From DASUPK01 sp963815665 (GTDB lineage: Bacteria > Actinomycetota > Thermoleophilia > Solirubrobacterales > 70-9), in the NCBI GenBank assembly GCA_963815665.1, contig CAWFHN010000011.1, positions 62,001 through 126,000 on the forward strand: a stretch of DNA of 64,000 nt, read 5' to 3'. The notes beneath the pieces were generated by a model. The model saw only the letters and a list, made by a program, of their open reading frames with translations, was not told the origin of the DNA and ran no database searches. Shown here piece after piece: positions 13,862 to 21,513 of the stretch (the first letter of the stretch is position 1; each line of letters starts with the position of its first letter). Made by a program: the position numbers and the translations under genes.

Positions 13862-14890
13862 GTGCTGAGCGAACGCCAGAGCCAGATCCTGCGATCGGTG
13901 GTCGAGCGCTACGTCGATGACGGCCGCCCGGTCGGATCCCGCGCGCTCGTCAACCGCGAGGACATCGACTGGAGCGCGTCGACGGTTCGCGCGGAGCTCG
14001 CCTCCCTCGAGGAGGAGGGGTTCCTCACCCACCCGCATACCTCGGCAGGCCGCGTGCCGACCGATTCGGGTTACCGCTTCTACGTCTCCCGGCTCCTGGA
14101 GCAGCAGGACCGTCTCCCGCAGCCGGCCTCGGACGAGCTCGGCATCTCGCGCATGAGGCGCGAGGTGGACGTGGCGATCCGGGAGACGACCACCACGCTG
14201 TCCGAGATCACGGACCTGGTCGCCCTGGTGACGGCTCCGCCCCTGCACACCGCGACGATCCACCGGATCGAGGTCCTGCAGCTGCAGCCGCGCGTGGTGA
14301 TGGTGGTCGTGATCGCCTCCAACGGCGGCGTCACCAAGCGCGTCTTCACCTTCGGCGCCGAGGTCGACACCGGCCTGGTCGAGTGGGCGGCCAGCTACCT
14401 GAACGAGCGGCTCGCCGGGCTCGGCCTCGGTGCCCGCATGGCGGCCGACCGGCTTCGCGATCCCGAGCTCGGCTCCCAGGAGGCCGGCTTCCTGGCGGAG
14501 ATCTCGAGCGCGTTCACGGACCTGGAGGAGTCCGCCGAGGACACGCTCTACGTCGACGGCACCGCCCGGCTGCTCTCGGAGGAGCATTTCGCCGATCTCC
14601 CTCACGCCGACGACCTGATGCGCGCCCTCGAGCACCGCGTGACCGTTCTGCGGGCGCTGCGGACGGCCCTCGACCGGCGGTCGGTCTTCGTCTGGATCGG
14701 CGGTGAGAACCCGGCGCCGGAGCTGCGCTCGGTGAGCGTCGTCGGCGCGAACTACGGCCTCGGCTATCGCAACCTCGGGTCGGTCGGGATCATCGGTCCG
14801 CTGCGGATGGACTACGCGAGCGCGATCGCCAGTGTCCGGGGGGCGGCCGGCGAGCTCTCTCGCTTCTTCGAGACGGTCTACGACGAGTAG
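13862..14890 (+). CDS. hrcA: Heat-inducible transcription repressor HrcA
   Basis: A 342-residue repressor of class I heat-shock genes that binds CIRCE elements. The N-terminal winged helix (LSERQSQILRSVVERYVDDG, then GSRALVNREDIDWSASTVRAEL) and HPHTSAGRVPTDSGYRFYV are diagnostic; a GAF-like dimer domain follows. GTG 13862 lies seven bases after TATCAT (13849-13854), so it is leaderless. I see no CIRCE inverted repeat upstream, so this operon is probably not directly autoregulated. dnaJ follows at once, without grpE or dnaK. Confidence 0.96.
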   Translation: MLSERQSQILRSVVERYVDDGRPVGSRALVNREDIDWSASTVRAELASLEEEGFLTHPHTSAGRVPTDSGYRFYVSRLLEQQDRLPQPASDELGISRMRREVDVAIRETTTTLSEITDLVALVTAPPLHTATIHRIEVLQLQPRVVMVVVIASNGGVTKRVFTFGAEVDTGLVEWAASYLNERLAGLGLGARMAADRLRDPELGSQEAGFLAEISSAFTDLEESAEDTLYVDGTARLLSEEHFADLPHADDLMRALEHRVTVLRALRTALDRRSVFVWIGGENPAPELRSVSVVGANYGLGYRNLGSVGIIGPLRMDYASAIASVRGAAGELSRFFETVYDE

Positions 14891-14902
14891 GCCCGGCGGG
14901 TC

Positions 14903-15982
14903 ATGTCCAAGCGCGACTACTACCAGGTGCTGGGCGTCGATCGGAGCGCCTCCGGCGGCGAGATCAAGAAGGCGTTTCGCAAGCTCGCGCGGGAGCTCCA
15001 CCCGGACGTCAACGCCCACGACCCCGACGCCGAGGAGAAGTTCAAGGAGGCGGCGGAGGCCTACGAGGTGCTCTCCGACACCGAGCGCCGCCAGACCTAC
15101 GACCGCTTCGGTCACGATGGCCTCCGCTCCGGCGGCTTCACGCCCGGGGCCGGCTTCGGGAGCATCCAGGACATCTTCGACTCGCTGTTCGGGGGCGGCG
15201 ACCAGTTCGGCGGTTTCGGCGGCGGCCCCGCCGGAGGGGCCGACATCCTGGCGGCCGTCGACATCGGCCTGGAGGACGTCCTTGAGGGCCAGGCGCGCGA
15301 GGTCTCCTTCGAGGCGGTGAGCGTCTGCGATCGCTGCCGAGGCAATGGCGCGGAGCCCGGCACCCCGATCGAGACCTGCCCCGAGTGCGAGGGAACGGGC
15401 CAGATCCGCGAGGTGAGCCGCAGCATCTTCGGCCAGGTGGTGCGCGCGATGCCCTGCAATCGCTGCGGCGGCGACGGTCGCATCCCGGAGACGCCGTGCG
15501 AGCGCTGCGACGGGGCTGGCCGCGTCTCCGAGATGCGGTCCTGGGAGGTGGACATTCCCGCCGGCATCGAGGACGGCCAGCGTGTGCGCATCGCAGGGGC
15601 AGGTCACGCCGGGGCGCCCGGCGGGCGCCAGGGCGACCTGTACGTCGAGATCCGGGTCGCCGCGGATGAGCGATTCACGCGTCAGGGGACGGAACTGATC
15701 TGCAGCGCGGAGGTGCCGGTGACCACCGCGATCGTCGGCGGCGAGGTCTTCGCGCCCACCCTCGACGGCGAGCTCAGCATCGAGGTCCCGGCGGGGACCC
15801 AGCACGGCGAGGTCGCGAAGCTGGACGGCAGGGGGCTGCCGCCGCTGCGCGGTGGGCGCCGTGGCGATCAGCACGTCGTCTTCGAGCTCGTCGTCCCGAC
15901 CGATCTGGACGACGAGCAGAGGGAAGCCGCGGAGCGGCTTGCCGAGGCGCTCGGGCAGACGCAGGCGTCACAGCGGAGATGA
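14903..15982 (+). CDS. dnaJ: Chaperone DnaJ
   Basis: A 359-residue type I Hsp40. The J domain (DYYQVLGVDRSASGGEIKKA, HPD at HPDVNAHD) stimulates DnaK. A Gly/Phe-rich linker (FGSIQDIFDSLFGGGDQFGG) precedes four zinc-binding CxxCxGxG repeats (CDRCRGNG, CPECEGTG, CNRCGGDG, CERCDGAG) and the C-terminal substrate-binding domain. It is 12 bp from hrcA and overlaps prmA by four bases (ATGA), giving an hrcA-dnaJ-prmA-murI transcript. Confidence 0.97.
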   Translation: MSKRDYYQVLGVDRSASGGEIKKAFRKLARELHPDVNAHDPDAEEKFKEAAEAYEVLSDTERRQTYDRFGHDGLRSGGFTPGAGFGSIQDIFDSLFGGGDQFGGFGGGPAGGADILAAVDIGLEDVLEGQAREVSFEAVSVCDRCRGNGAEPGTPIETCPECEGTGQIREVSRSIFGQVVRAMPCNRCGGDGRIPETPCERCDGAGRVSEMRSWEVDIPAGIEDGQRVRIAGAGHAGAPGGRQGDLYVEIRVAADERFTRQGTELICSAEVPVTTAIVGGEVFAPTLDGELSIEVPAGTQHGEVAKLDGRGLPPLRGGRRGDQHVVFELVVPTDLDDEQREAAERLAEALGQTQASQRR

Positions 15983-16815
15983 TCCGCCTGGCCGTTCGCT
16001 GCGCTCCGGAGTACGCGGAGCCGGTGATGGCGAACCTGCTCGAGCTGGCGCCGAACGGGCTGGAGGAGGAGCGGGGGCCCGGCTGGGTCGAGTTCGCGAT
16101 CTACGGGCCGCCGGGCGAGGTCCCCGACGTGGGCGAGCTCCAGGCCGCAGCGGGCGGCAGCCTGGTGGACGTCACCACGACCTCGGTCCCGGACGACTGG
16201 GCCGACAGGTGGACCGACTTTCACCGTCCCATCGAGGTTGCGGGGCGCATCGGCGTGCGCCCATCCTGGTGGGATCCGAAGGACGGGCTGATCGACGTCG
16301 TGGTCGATCCCGGGCGCGCCTTCGGCACGGGAGGCCATCCGACCACCCGCCTTTGCCTCGCGCTGCTCGTGACGCTCGAGGAGGCCGGCGAGGCGTCAGG
16401 CCCAATCGCGGACTGGGGCACCGGCTCCGGCGTCCTCGGCATCGCCGCGGCCAAGCTCGGTTGGTCGCCGGTCACGGGATGCGACCGCGAGCTCGCCTCC
16501 CTCGAGACAGCGCAGGCCAACGCCGAGGCGAACGGCGTGGAGATGTCGATCGAGCGAATCGACGTCCGCGAGGGCCCGCCGCCGGTGGCCCCGAGCGTGG
16601 TCGCCAACCTGACCGGAAACCTGCTCATCGATTGCGCAGGGCACCTGGCGGCGGGGGAGGCTCCGAACACTCTCGTCTGCTCCGGGATGCTGGAGAGCGA
16701 GGTCGATGAGGTCGTCGAGGCCTTCACGCCGACCGGGCTGGCGGAGTCCGAGCGGCGAATCGAGGGCGACTGGGGTGCGCTGCTGCTGCGGCGCGGCCCG
16801 GCCACCGCCCGATGA
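15979..16815 (+). CDS. prmA: Ribosomal protein L11 methyltransferase
   Basis: A 278-residue SAM-dependent enzyme that trimethylates L11. The N-terminal recognition domain is followed by the Rossmann domain: DPGRAFGTGGHPTTRLCLAL is the PrmA signature, then the glycine loop WGTGSGVLGIAAAKLG and the VVANLTGNLLID motif IV with the NPPY-equivalent replaced by NLTG. It overlaps dnaJ and murI by four bases at each end, so translation is coupled. The dnaJ-prmA pairing is widely conserved. Confidence 0.92.
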   Translation: MIRLAVRCAPEYAEPVMANLLELAPNGLEEERGPGWVEFAIYGPPGEVPDVGELQAAAGGSLVDVTTTSVPDDWADRWTDFHRPIEVAGRIGVRPSWWDPKDGLIDVVVDPGRAFGTGGHPTTRLCLALLVTLEEAGEASGPIADWGTGSGVLGIAAAKLGWSPVTGCDRELASLETAQANAEANGVEMSIERIDVREGPPPVAPSVVANLTGNLLIDCAGHLAAGEAPNTLVCSGMLESEVDEVVEAFTPTGLAESERRIEGDWGALLLRRGPATAR

Positions 16816-17636
16816 CTCCCGACCCCAGCTCGGAACTGCCGATCGCGGTCTTCGACTCTGGCGTCGGAGGGCTCACCGTGTTGCACGAATGCCTCGTCTC
16901 CCTGCCCGAGGAGGACTACGTCTACCTCGGCGACGATGCCCGTTTTCCGTACGGGGCGCGAAGCACGGAGGAGCTCCGGCAGCACGTCGAACAGGTGACC
17001 CGGTTCCTGCTCGACCGTGGCGCCAAGCTGCTGGTGATCGCATGCAACTCGGCCGCATCCGCCGGCCAGGAGACCGCCAGGGAGATCGCGGGCGAGGCCG
17101 GCATCGAGGTGGTCGCCGTGATCGACCCCGAGGCTGAGATCGCCGGGGCACTGACCCAGAGCGGGAACGTCGGCGTGCTGGCGACGCCGGCCACCGTGCG
17201 GAGCGGCTCGTACCTGCGCGCCCTCTCCGGCCAGCATCGCGCCCTGACCGTGACCGAGGTGGAGGCCCCGGATCTGGCAGCTGTGATCCAGCGCGGCTTC
17301 CCGTTCGACGAGAGCGTGGTCGAGATGGTGCGCTCCTACTGTGAGCCGCTGAAGAGGGCGGAGGTCGACACGGTGATCCTGGGCTGCACCCACTACCCGC
17401 TGGTCGCCCCGATGCTCCAGCGGGTGCTGGGGCGGGAAGTGCGGCTGGTCACCGCCGGGCACGCAATCGCGGCGACCGCACAGCGGGTGCTCGAGGAGTC
17501 GGGACTCTCGAAAACCGGCAACGAAGAGGGGACCTATCGGTTCCTCTGCACGGGAGATGCCGAGGCCTTCCGCGAGCTCGGAACCCGCTTCCTGCAGATG
17601 CCGCTGGGGGAGATCGAGCGAGTCGACCTGCCGTGA
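16812..17636 (+). CDS. murI: Glutamate racemase
   Basis: A 274-residue cofactor-independent racemase making D-glutamate for peptidoglycan. Catalytic Cys residues lie in VIACNSAASAGQ and ILGCTHYPLVAPML; the substrate loop is IAVFDSGVGGLTVLHECL with GDDARFPYGARS. The length is normal. ATG 16812 overlaps the prmA stop (ATGA). A 35-bp imperfect palindrome begins eight bases after its stop codon. Confidence 0.96.
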   Translation: MTPDPSSELPIAVFDSGVGGLTVLHECLVSLPEEDYVYLGDDARFPYGARSTEELRQHVEQVTRFLLDRGAKLLVIACNSAASAGQETAREIAGEAGIEVVAVIDPEAEIAGALTQSGNVGVLATPATVRSGSYLRALSGQHRALTVTEVEAPDLAAVIQRGFPFDESVVEMVRSYCEPLKRAEVDTVILGCTHYPLVAPMLQRVLGREVRLVTAGHAIAATAQRVLEESGLSKTGNEEGTYRFLCTGDAEAFRELGTRFLQMPLGEIERVDLP

Positions 17637-17644
17637 GGAGTTCT

Positions 17645-17679
17645 GAAGGATTTGTGCCCCTATAGGGCCACAACCCTTC
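17645..17679. repeat. 35-bp imperfect palindrome between murI and DUF1232 gene
   Basis: The sequence reads GAAGG-at-TTGTG-c-CCCTATAGGG-c-CACAA-c-CCTTC, where each left block pairs with its right partner around the perfect 10-bp centre CCCTATAGGG (17658-17667). It starts nine bases after the murI stop codon. There is no T-run after it, so it is not a standard intrinsic terminator. It could be a repressor site for the downstream operon or an mRNA stem. Confidence 0.7.
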
Positions 17680-17691
17680 GAAACCCCCCTG

Positions 17692-18141
17692 ATGGCCGCA
17701 GTGAACCCTGAAGACGTCCCGTTCTTCCCCTGGGGCGTTCTCTTGATTGCCGCGGGTTTGTACGTCGTGTCGGTGGCGGCTCTGATCGCGGCCGGCCGCC
17801 GCGAGGACGCCCGCGCGCTGGCTGGATTCATCCCCGACTGCCTGGTGCTCGTCTCGCGGCTCGCGCGGGATCGCCGCATCTCGCGGCCAAGGCGGGCTCT
17901 CCTCTTTCTGGTGCTGGGCTACCTGGCTCTACCAATAGATCTCGTGCCCGACTTCCTTCCAGGAATCGGCCAGCTCGACGACGCGGTGCTGCTCGGCCTC
18001 GCTCTGCGCCTGGTCGTGCACGGGGGAGGCACGGAGATCGTGCGGGCGGCCTGGCCCGGGCCGGAGGCCTCGCTCACGATCGTCCTGCGCGCCGCCGGTC
18101 TGGAGACAAATAGCGCCGCATCCCGAGGAACTACGCTTTAG
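17692..18141 (+). CDS. DUF1232 (YkvA-like) membrane protein
   Basis: A 149-residue protein with an N-terminal transmembrane helix (PWGVLLIAAGLYVVSVAALI) and a DUF1232 core: RRALLFLVLGYLALPIDLVP followed by DFLPGIGQLDDAVLLGLAL. The core is diagnostic; its role is unknown, though in some bacteria it is linked to membrane stress. ATG 17692 follows the palindrome at 17645-17679. yqeY begins after three bases but has its own TACGCT box inside this gene's end. Confidence 0.85.
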   Translation: MAAVNPEDVPFFPWGVLLIAAGLYVVSVAALIAAGRREDARALAGFIPDCLVLVSRLARDRRISRPRRALLFLVLGYLALPIDLVPDFLPGIGQLDDAVLLGLALRLVVHGGGTEIVRAAWPGPEASLTIVLRAAGLETNSAASRGTTL

Positions 18142-18144
18142 CCG

Positions 18145-18576
18145 ATGACCATCCTCGAACAGGTCCAGGAGGACGTGAAGACGGCCATGAAGGCCGGCGA
18201 GAAGGAGCGCGTCGGCCAGCTCCGCATGATCGTCAACGCCCTGCAGGCCGAGGAGAAGGAGGGCAAGGGGGACGAGGTCGCGGCGCTGCAGCGGGAGCGC
18301 AAGCGCCGCCTCGACGCCGCCGAGGCTCTGAAGGAGGGCGACCGGACGGAGCAGGCGGCGGGCGAGGAGGCCGAGGCGGAGCTGATCGAGGGCTACCTGC
18401 CCGAGCAGCTCTCCGACGAGGAGCTCACGGAGCTCGTGGCGAGCGCGGTCGAGGAATCCGGCGCGAGCGAGGCCAAGGACATGGGGGGCGTGATGAAGGT
18501 GCTGATGCCCAAGGTCGGCGGACGAGCCGACGGCAAGCGCGTCAGCCAGGCGGTGCGCGACAAACTTGGCTCGTAG
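18145..18576 (+). CDS. yqeY: GatB/YqeY domain protein
   Basis: A 143-residue YqeY protein, homologous to the helical tail domain of GatB that senses tRNA in the amidotransferase. The segments MTILEQVQEDVKTAMKAGEK and IEGYLPEQLSDEELTELV are typical, and KDMGGVMKVLMPKVGGRADG near the end is diagnostic. ATG 18145 follows TACGCT (18132-18137) by seven bases. Its end overlaps the phoH start by eleven bases. A tRNA-related role is inferred from the family only. Confidence 0.92.
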   Translation: MTILEQVQEDVKTAMKAGEKERVGQLRMIVNALQAEEKEGKGDEVAALQRERKRRLDAAEALKEGDRTEQAAGEEAEAELIEGYLPEQLSDEELTELVASAVEESGASEAKDMGGVMKVLMPKVGGRADGKRVSQAVRDKLGS

Positions 18577-19534
18577 GCAGCTGGAGATCGACAACACCGT
18601 CGCCGCGGAGCTGGCCGGCTCCGAGGACGCCGTGCTTCGCGCCCTGGAGGGTCATCTCGACGTCGACCTCTATCTGCGCGGCAACGTCCTCACCCTCGAC
18701 GGGAACGCGACCGAGGTTCGTACCGCCGAGACGGTCGTCGGCGAGCTGGTCGACCTGATCGAGCAGGGCCACGAGATCGCCCCGGGCACCATCGAGGCGG
18801 TCACCGGAGCACTCGACAAGCACGAGAGCCCGGCGGAGATCCTCGAGGACGTCGTCTGGCAGCACCGCAACACGCGGATCGCGCCGAAGACCGTCAACCA
18901 GAAGGGGTACGTCGACTCCATCCGGAGGCACACGATCACCTTCGGCATCGGGCCCGCCGGCACCGGCAAGACCTTCCTGGCCGTGGCCATGGCGGCCGCG
19001 GCCCTCTCGCGCGGGGACGTCAGCCGCGTGATCCTCACTCGCCCGGCGGTCGAGGCCGGCGAGCGCCTCGGCTTCCTTCCGGGTGACATCCAGGCCAAGG
19101 TCGACCCATACCTGCGCCCGCTCTTCGACGCCCTCTACGACATGCTCGACCCGGAGAAGGTCAACTCCTACTTCGAGCGCGGCACGATCGAGGTCGCGCC
19201 CCTGGCTTTCATGCGCGGCAGAAGTTTGAACGACGCGTTCGTCATCCTCGACGAGGCGCAGAACACCAGCCCCGAGCAGATGAAGATGTTCCTCACCCGG
19301 CTCGGCTTCGGGTCGAAGTTCGTGGTGACCGGCGACATCACCCAGATCGACCTGGAGAAGGGGTCGCGGTCCGGGTTGATCGAGGTGGGGGAGATCCTCA
19401 CCGGGGTCGAGGACATCAACTTCATCCGCTTCGGCGGCGAGGACGTCGTGCGCCACAAGCTCGTGCAGAGGATCGTCGCCGCCTATGGCGAGGCCGAGAG
19501 CCGCGACCGCTCCGGGTCTGACGGGGGCGGCTGA
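18566..19534 (+). CDS. phoH: PhoH-like ATPase
   Basis: A 322-residue P-loop ATPase of the PhoH family, usually encoded next to ybeY and era. Walker A is GPAGTGKTFLAVAMAAA; Walker B lies in FVILDEAQNTSPEQMKMFL; TRPAVEAGERLGFLPGD is a family signature. The N-terminal ~110 residues hold the region found in bacterial PhoL proteins. A TTG start at 18566 overlaps yqeY by 11 bp. RNA binding or helicase activity is suspected for the family; the order yqeY-phoH-ybeY-era suggests a role in RNA metabolism and ribosome maturation. Confidence 0.93.
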   Translation: MARRQLEIDNTVAAELAGSEDAVLRALEGHLDVDLYLRGNVLTLDGNATEVRTAETVVGELVDLIEQGHEIAPGTIEAVTGALDKHESPAEILEDVVWQHRNTRIAPKTVNQKGYVDSIRRHTITFGIGPAGTGKTFLAVAMAAAALSRGDVSRVILTRPAVEAGERLGFLPGDIQAKVDPYLRPLFDALYDMLDPEKVNSYFERGTIEVAPLAFMRGRSLNDAFVILDEAQNTSPEQMKMFLTRLGFGSKFVVTGDITQIDLEKGSRSGLIEVGEILTGVEDINFIRFGGEDVVRHKLVQRIVAAYGEAESRDRSGSDGGG

Positions 19535-19895
19535 CATCGACCTCTCGGACGTCCCGGGCGATCTGAGGCGACCGGTCGGGGCGGCCCTGCACGCGGCCGG
19601 CGTCGACGACGGCCACATCGGCGTCGAGATCGTCGGCCAGGGGAGGATGCGGACGCTCAACTACGCGGCCCGTGGCGTCGACGAGGCGACCGACGTGCTC
19701 GCGTTTCCCATCGACGACCAGGACCATGAGTCCGGCCCGCGAGAGCTCGGCGACGTCTTCATCTGCCCGGAGAAGGCGACGGACGTGACCGAGGCCGCCG
19801 TCCACGGCGCGCTCCACCTCTGCGGCTTCGACCACGAGACCGACGCCGGCGAGATGCTTGAGCTTCAGGCCAAGGTCATGGCCTCGCTGGCGTGA
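19485..19895 (+). CDS. ybeY: Endoribonuclease YbeY
   Basis: A zinc endoribonuclease for 16S rRNA 3'-end maturation. The metal-binding motif HGALHLCGFDHETDA (HxxxHxxGxDH form) is intact, and TDVLAFPIDD is the second hallmark. ATG 19485 is the only standard start, but it overlaps phoH by 50 bp and adds ~17 residues with no family similarity. The conserved part begins at IDLSDVPGD, where an ATC codon (19536) lies two bases after the phoH stop. The true start is therefore uncertain. The gene overlaps era by four bases (GTGA). Confidence 0.9.
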   Translation: MARPRAATAPGLTGAADIDLSDVPGDLRRPVGAALHAAGVDDGHIGVEIVGQGRMRTLNYAARGVDEATDVLAFPIDDQDHESGPRELGDVFICPEKATDVTEAAVHGALHLCGFDHETDAGEMLELQAKVMASLA

Positions 19896-20785
19896 GCCGC
19901 GCCGGTTTCGTCGGGCTGGCGGGGCGCCCCAACGTCGGCAAGTCGGCCCTGGTCAACGCCATCGTCGGCGCCCACGTCGCGATCGTCTCGGAGCGCCCGC
20001 AGACGACCCGCCGCGCGATCCGCGGGGTCGCGACGGACATCGGGTCGGACTGGCAGCTGGTGATGACGGACCTGCCGGGCGTCCAGCGTCCCCGCGACGC
20101 CTTGACCGAGCGCATGCAGCGCCGGGTGGAGCGCGAGATCGCGGACTCGGATGCGGTGCTCTTCGTCGTCAACGCGGAGCAGGGAGTCGGCCCCGGCGAC
20201 CGCTTCATCTCCAAGGCGCTGCTCGAGTCGAGCGTCGACACGCCCGTCGTCTGCGCCGTCAACAAGGTCGACCGCCTGAACAACGCCGAGACGGCGGCCG
20301 TCCTCGCCGCGACAGCGGAGATCGACGCCGTGGACGAGATCTTTCCCGTGAGCGCCCGCAAGGGCACCGGCATCGAGTCGCTGATCTCGAAGCTCGTCGA
20401 GCTGCTTCCCGACAGCCCCTTCCTCTTCCCCCCGGAGCAGCGATCGGATCTGCCCAGTGAGGTGCTGCTCGCCGAGCTGATCCGCGAGCAGGTGCTGCGC
20501 CGCACCCGCGACGAGCTGCCGCACGCCGTGGAGGTCGACGTCAAGGAGGTCGCCCACCGCGAGGACGGCGTCGTCGAGGTTCACGCCCACGTCTGGGCCG
20601 AGGCCGATTCCCAGAAGGGCATCCTGATCGGCTCGGGCGGCCGCAAGATCAAGGAGATCGGAACCGCCGCCCGCACCGAGCTGGAGCGGGAGCTCGGCGG
20701 CCGAGTGTTCCTGGACCTCCAGGTCCGCGTGCGCAAGCGCTGGCGGAAGGACGAGGGCCTGCTCGACCGCCTCGGCATCGAGTAG
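19892..20785 (+). CDS. era: GTPase Era
   Basis: A 297-residue GTPase that binds the 3' end of 16S rRNA and acts in 30S maturation. G1 is GRPNVGKSALVNAI; G2 is TTRRAIRG; G3 DLPG; G4 NKVD. The C-terminal KH domain has the loop ILIGSGGRKIKEIGTAAR. GTG 19892 overlaps the ybeY stop. It is the last gene of the yqeY-phoH-ybeY-era set; a small hairpin follows. Confidence 0.97.
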   Translation: MSRAGFVGLAGRPNVGKSALVNAIVGAHVAIVSERPQTTRRAIRGVATDIGSDWQLVMTDLPGVQRPRDALTERMQRRVEREIADSDAVLFVVNAEQGVGPGDRFISKALLESSVDTPVVCAVNKVDRLNNAETAAVLAATAEIDAVDEIFPVSARKGTGIESLISKLVELLPDSPFLFPPEQRSDLPSEVLLAELIREQVLRRTRDELPHAVEVDVKEVAHREDGVVEVHAHVWAEADSQKGILIGSGGRKIKEIGTAARTELERELGGRVFLDLQVRVRKRWRKDEGLLDRLGIE

Positions 20786-20796
20786 TCGCTGAACCC

Positions 20797-20810
20797 GCGC
20801 CTTCAGGCGC
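20797..20810 (+). terminator. Possible weak hairpin terminator after era
   Basis: GCGCC-TTCA-GGCGC forms a five-pair GC hairpin 12 bases after the era stop. No T-run follows, so termination is not assured. It precedes the hisIE promoter box TACAAT (20827-20832). Confidence 0.35.
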
Positions 20811-20838
20811 GCCGGCAGGGGCTTCGTACAATCGCCCG

Positions 20839-21513
20839 ATGGTCGTCCAGACCGCCAGAGATGCGGCGAAGGTTCGCTTCGACGAGAAGGGGCTCGTGCC
20901 GTGCGTGATGCAGGACGCCCGCTCGGGCGAGGTGCTCACCCTCGCCTACATGAACGAGGAGTCGCTGCTGCTCACTCTCGAGACCCGCGAGGTCCACCTC
21001 TACAGCCGCAGCCGCCGCGAGATCTGGCACAAGGGCGCAAGCTCGGGAAACATCCAACGGGTTCGCCAGGTTCGCTACGACTGCGACGGGGATGCGCTCG
21101 TCGCCCTCGTCGATCCCGTCGGGCCCGCCTGCCATACCGGCGAGCGCTCCTGCTTCTACCGCGACCTGGAGGGGACCGCCGATCCCGGCGTGGACGCGCC
21201 GGGTGTCGCCGGCGAGCCCAGACTGCTGCCGTACGAGGCCCTGCCGACCCTCGAGCGGACCCTGGTGGCCCGGCAGCGCAAGCGGCCCGCGGGCAGCTAC
21301 ACCGTCGAGCTGCTCGAGGACTCGAAGCTCGCGGGCGAAAAGGTCCGCGAGGAGGCCGCGGAGGTCGTCAAGGCCGTGAACTCGGAGTCCGAGGAGCGTG
21401 CGGCCGAGGAGGGCGCGGACGTCGTCTACCACATGGCGGTCCTCCTCCTCTCGCGCGGCGTCTCGATGGCCGAGGTCCTCCACGTCCTGAACGGCCGCCG
21501 GCGGGCTCGATGA
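20839..21513 (+). CDS. hisIE: Bifunctional PRA-CH / PRA-PH histidine enzyme
   Basis: A 224-residue fusion for histidine steps 2 and 3. The HisI part (residues ~1-120) has the metal sites YDCDGDALVALVDPVGPACH and CHTGERSCFY; the HisE pyrophosphohydrolase part (~135-224) shows LLEDSKLAGEKVREEAAEVV and EEGADVVYHMAVLLL. ATG 20839 follows a strong TACAAT box by six bases (leaderless). Its stop overlaps the trpE start (ATGA), so a histidine gene is the first gene of the tryptophan operon. A longer frame on the same strand is a shadow. Confidence 0.95.
   Translation: MVVQTARDAAKVRFDEKGLVPCVMQDARSGEVLTLAYMNEESLLLTLETREVHLYSRSRREIWHKGASSGNIQRVRQVRYDCDGDALVALVDPVGPACHTGERSCFYRDLEGTADPGVDAPGVAGEPRLLPYEALPTLERTLVARQRKRPAGSYTVELLEDSKLAGEKVREEAAEVVKAVNSESEERAAEEGADVVYHMAVLLLSRGVSMAEVLHVLNGRRRAR

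Noticed and set aside
15112..15591. Minus-strand frame over dnaJ with Cys-free Ser/Arg composition
   Set aside because: Antisense to the zinc-finger region of dnaJ; shadow frame.
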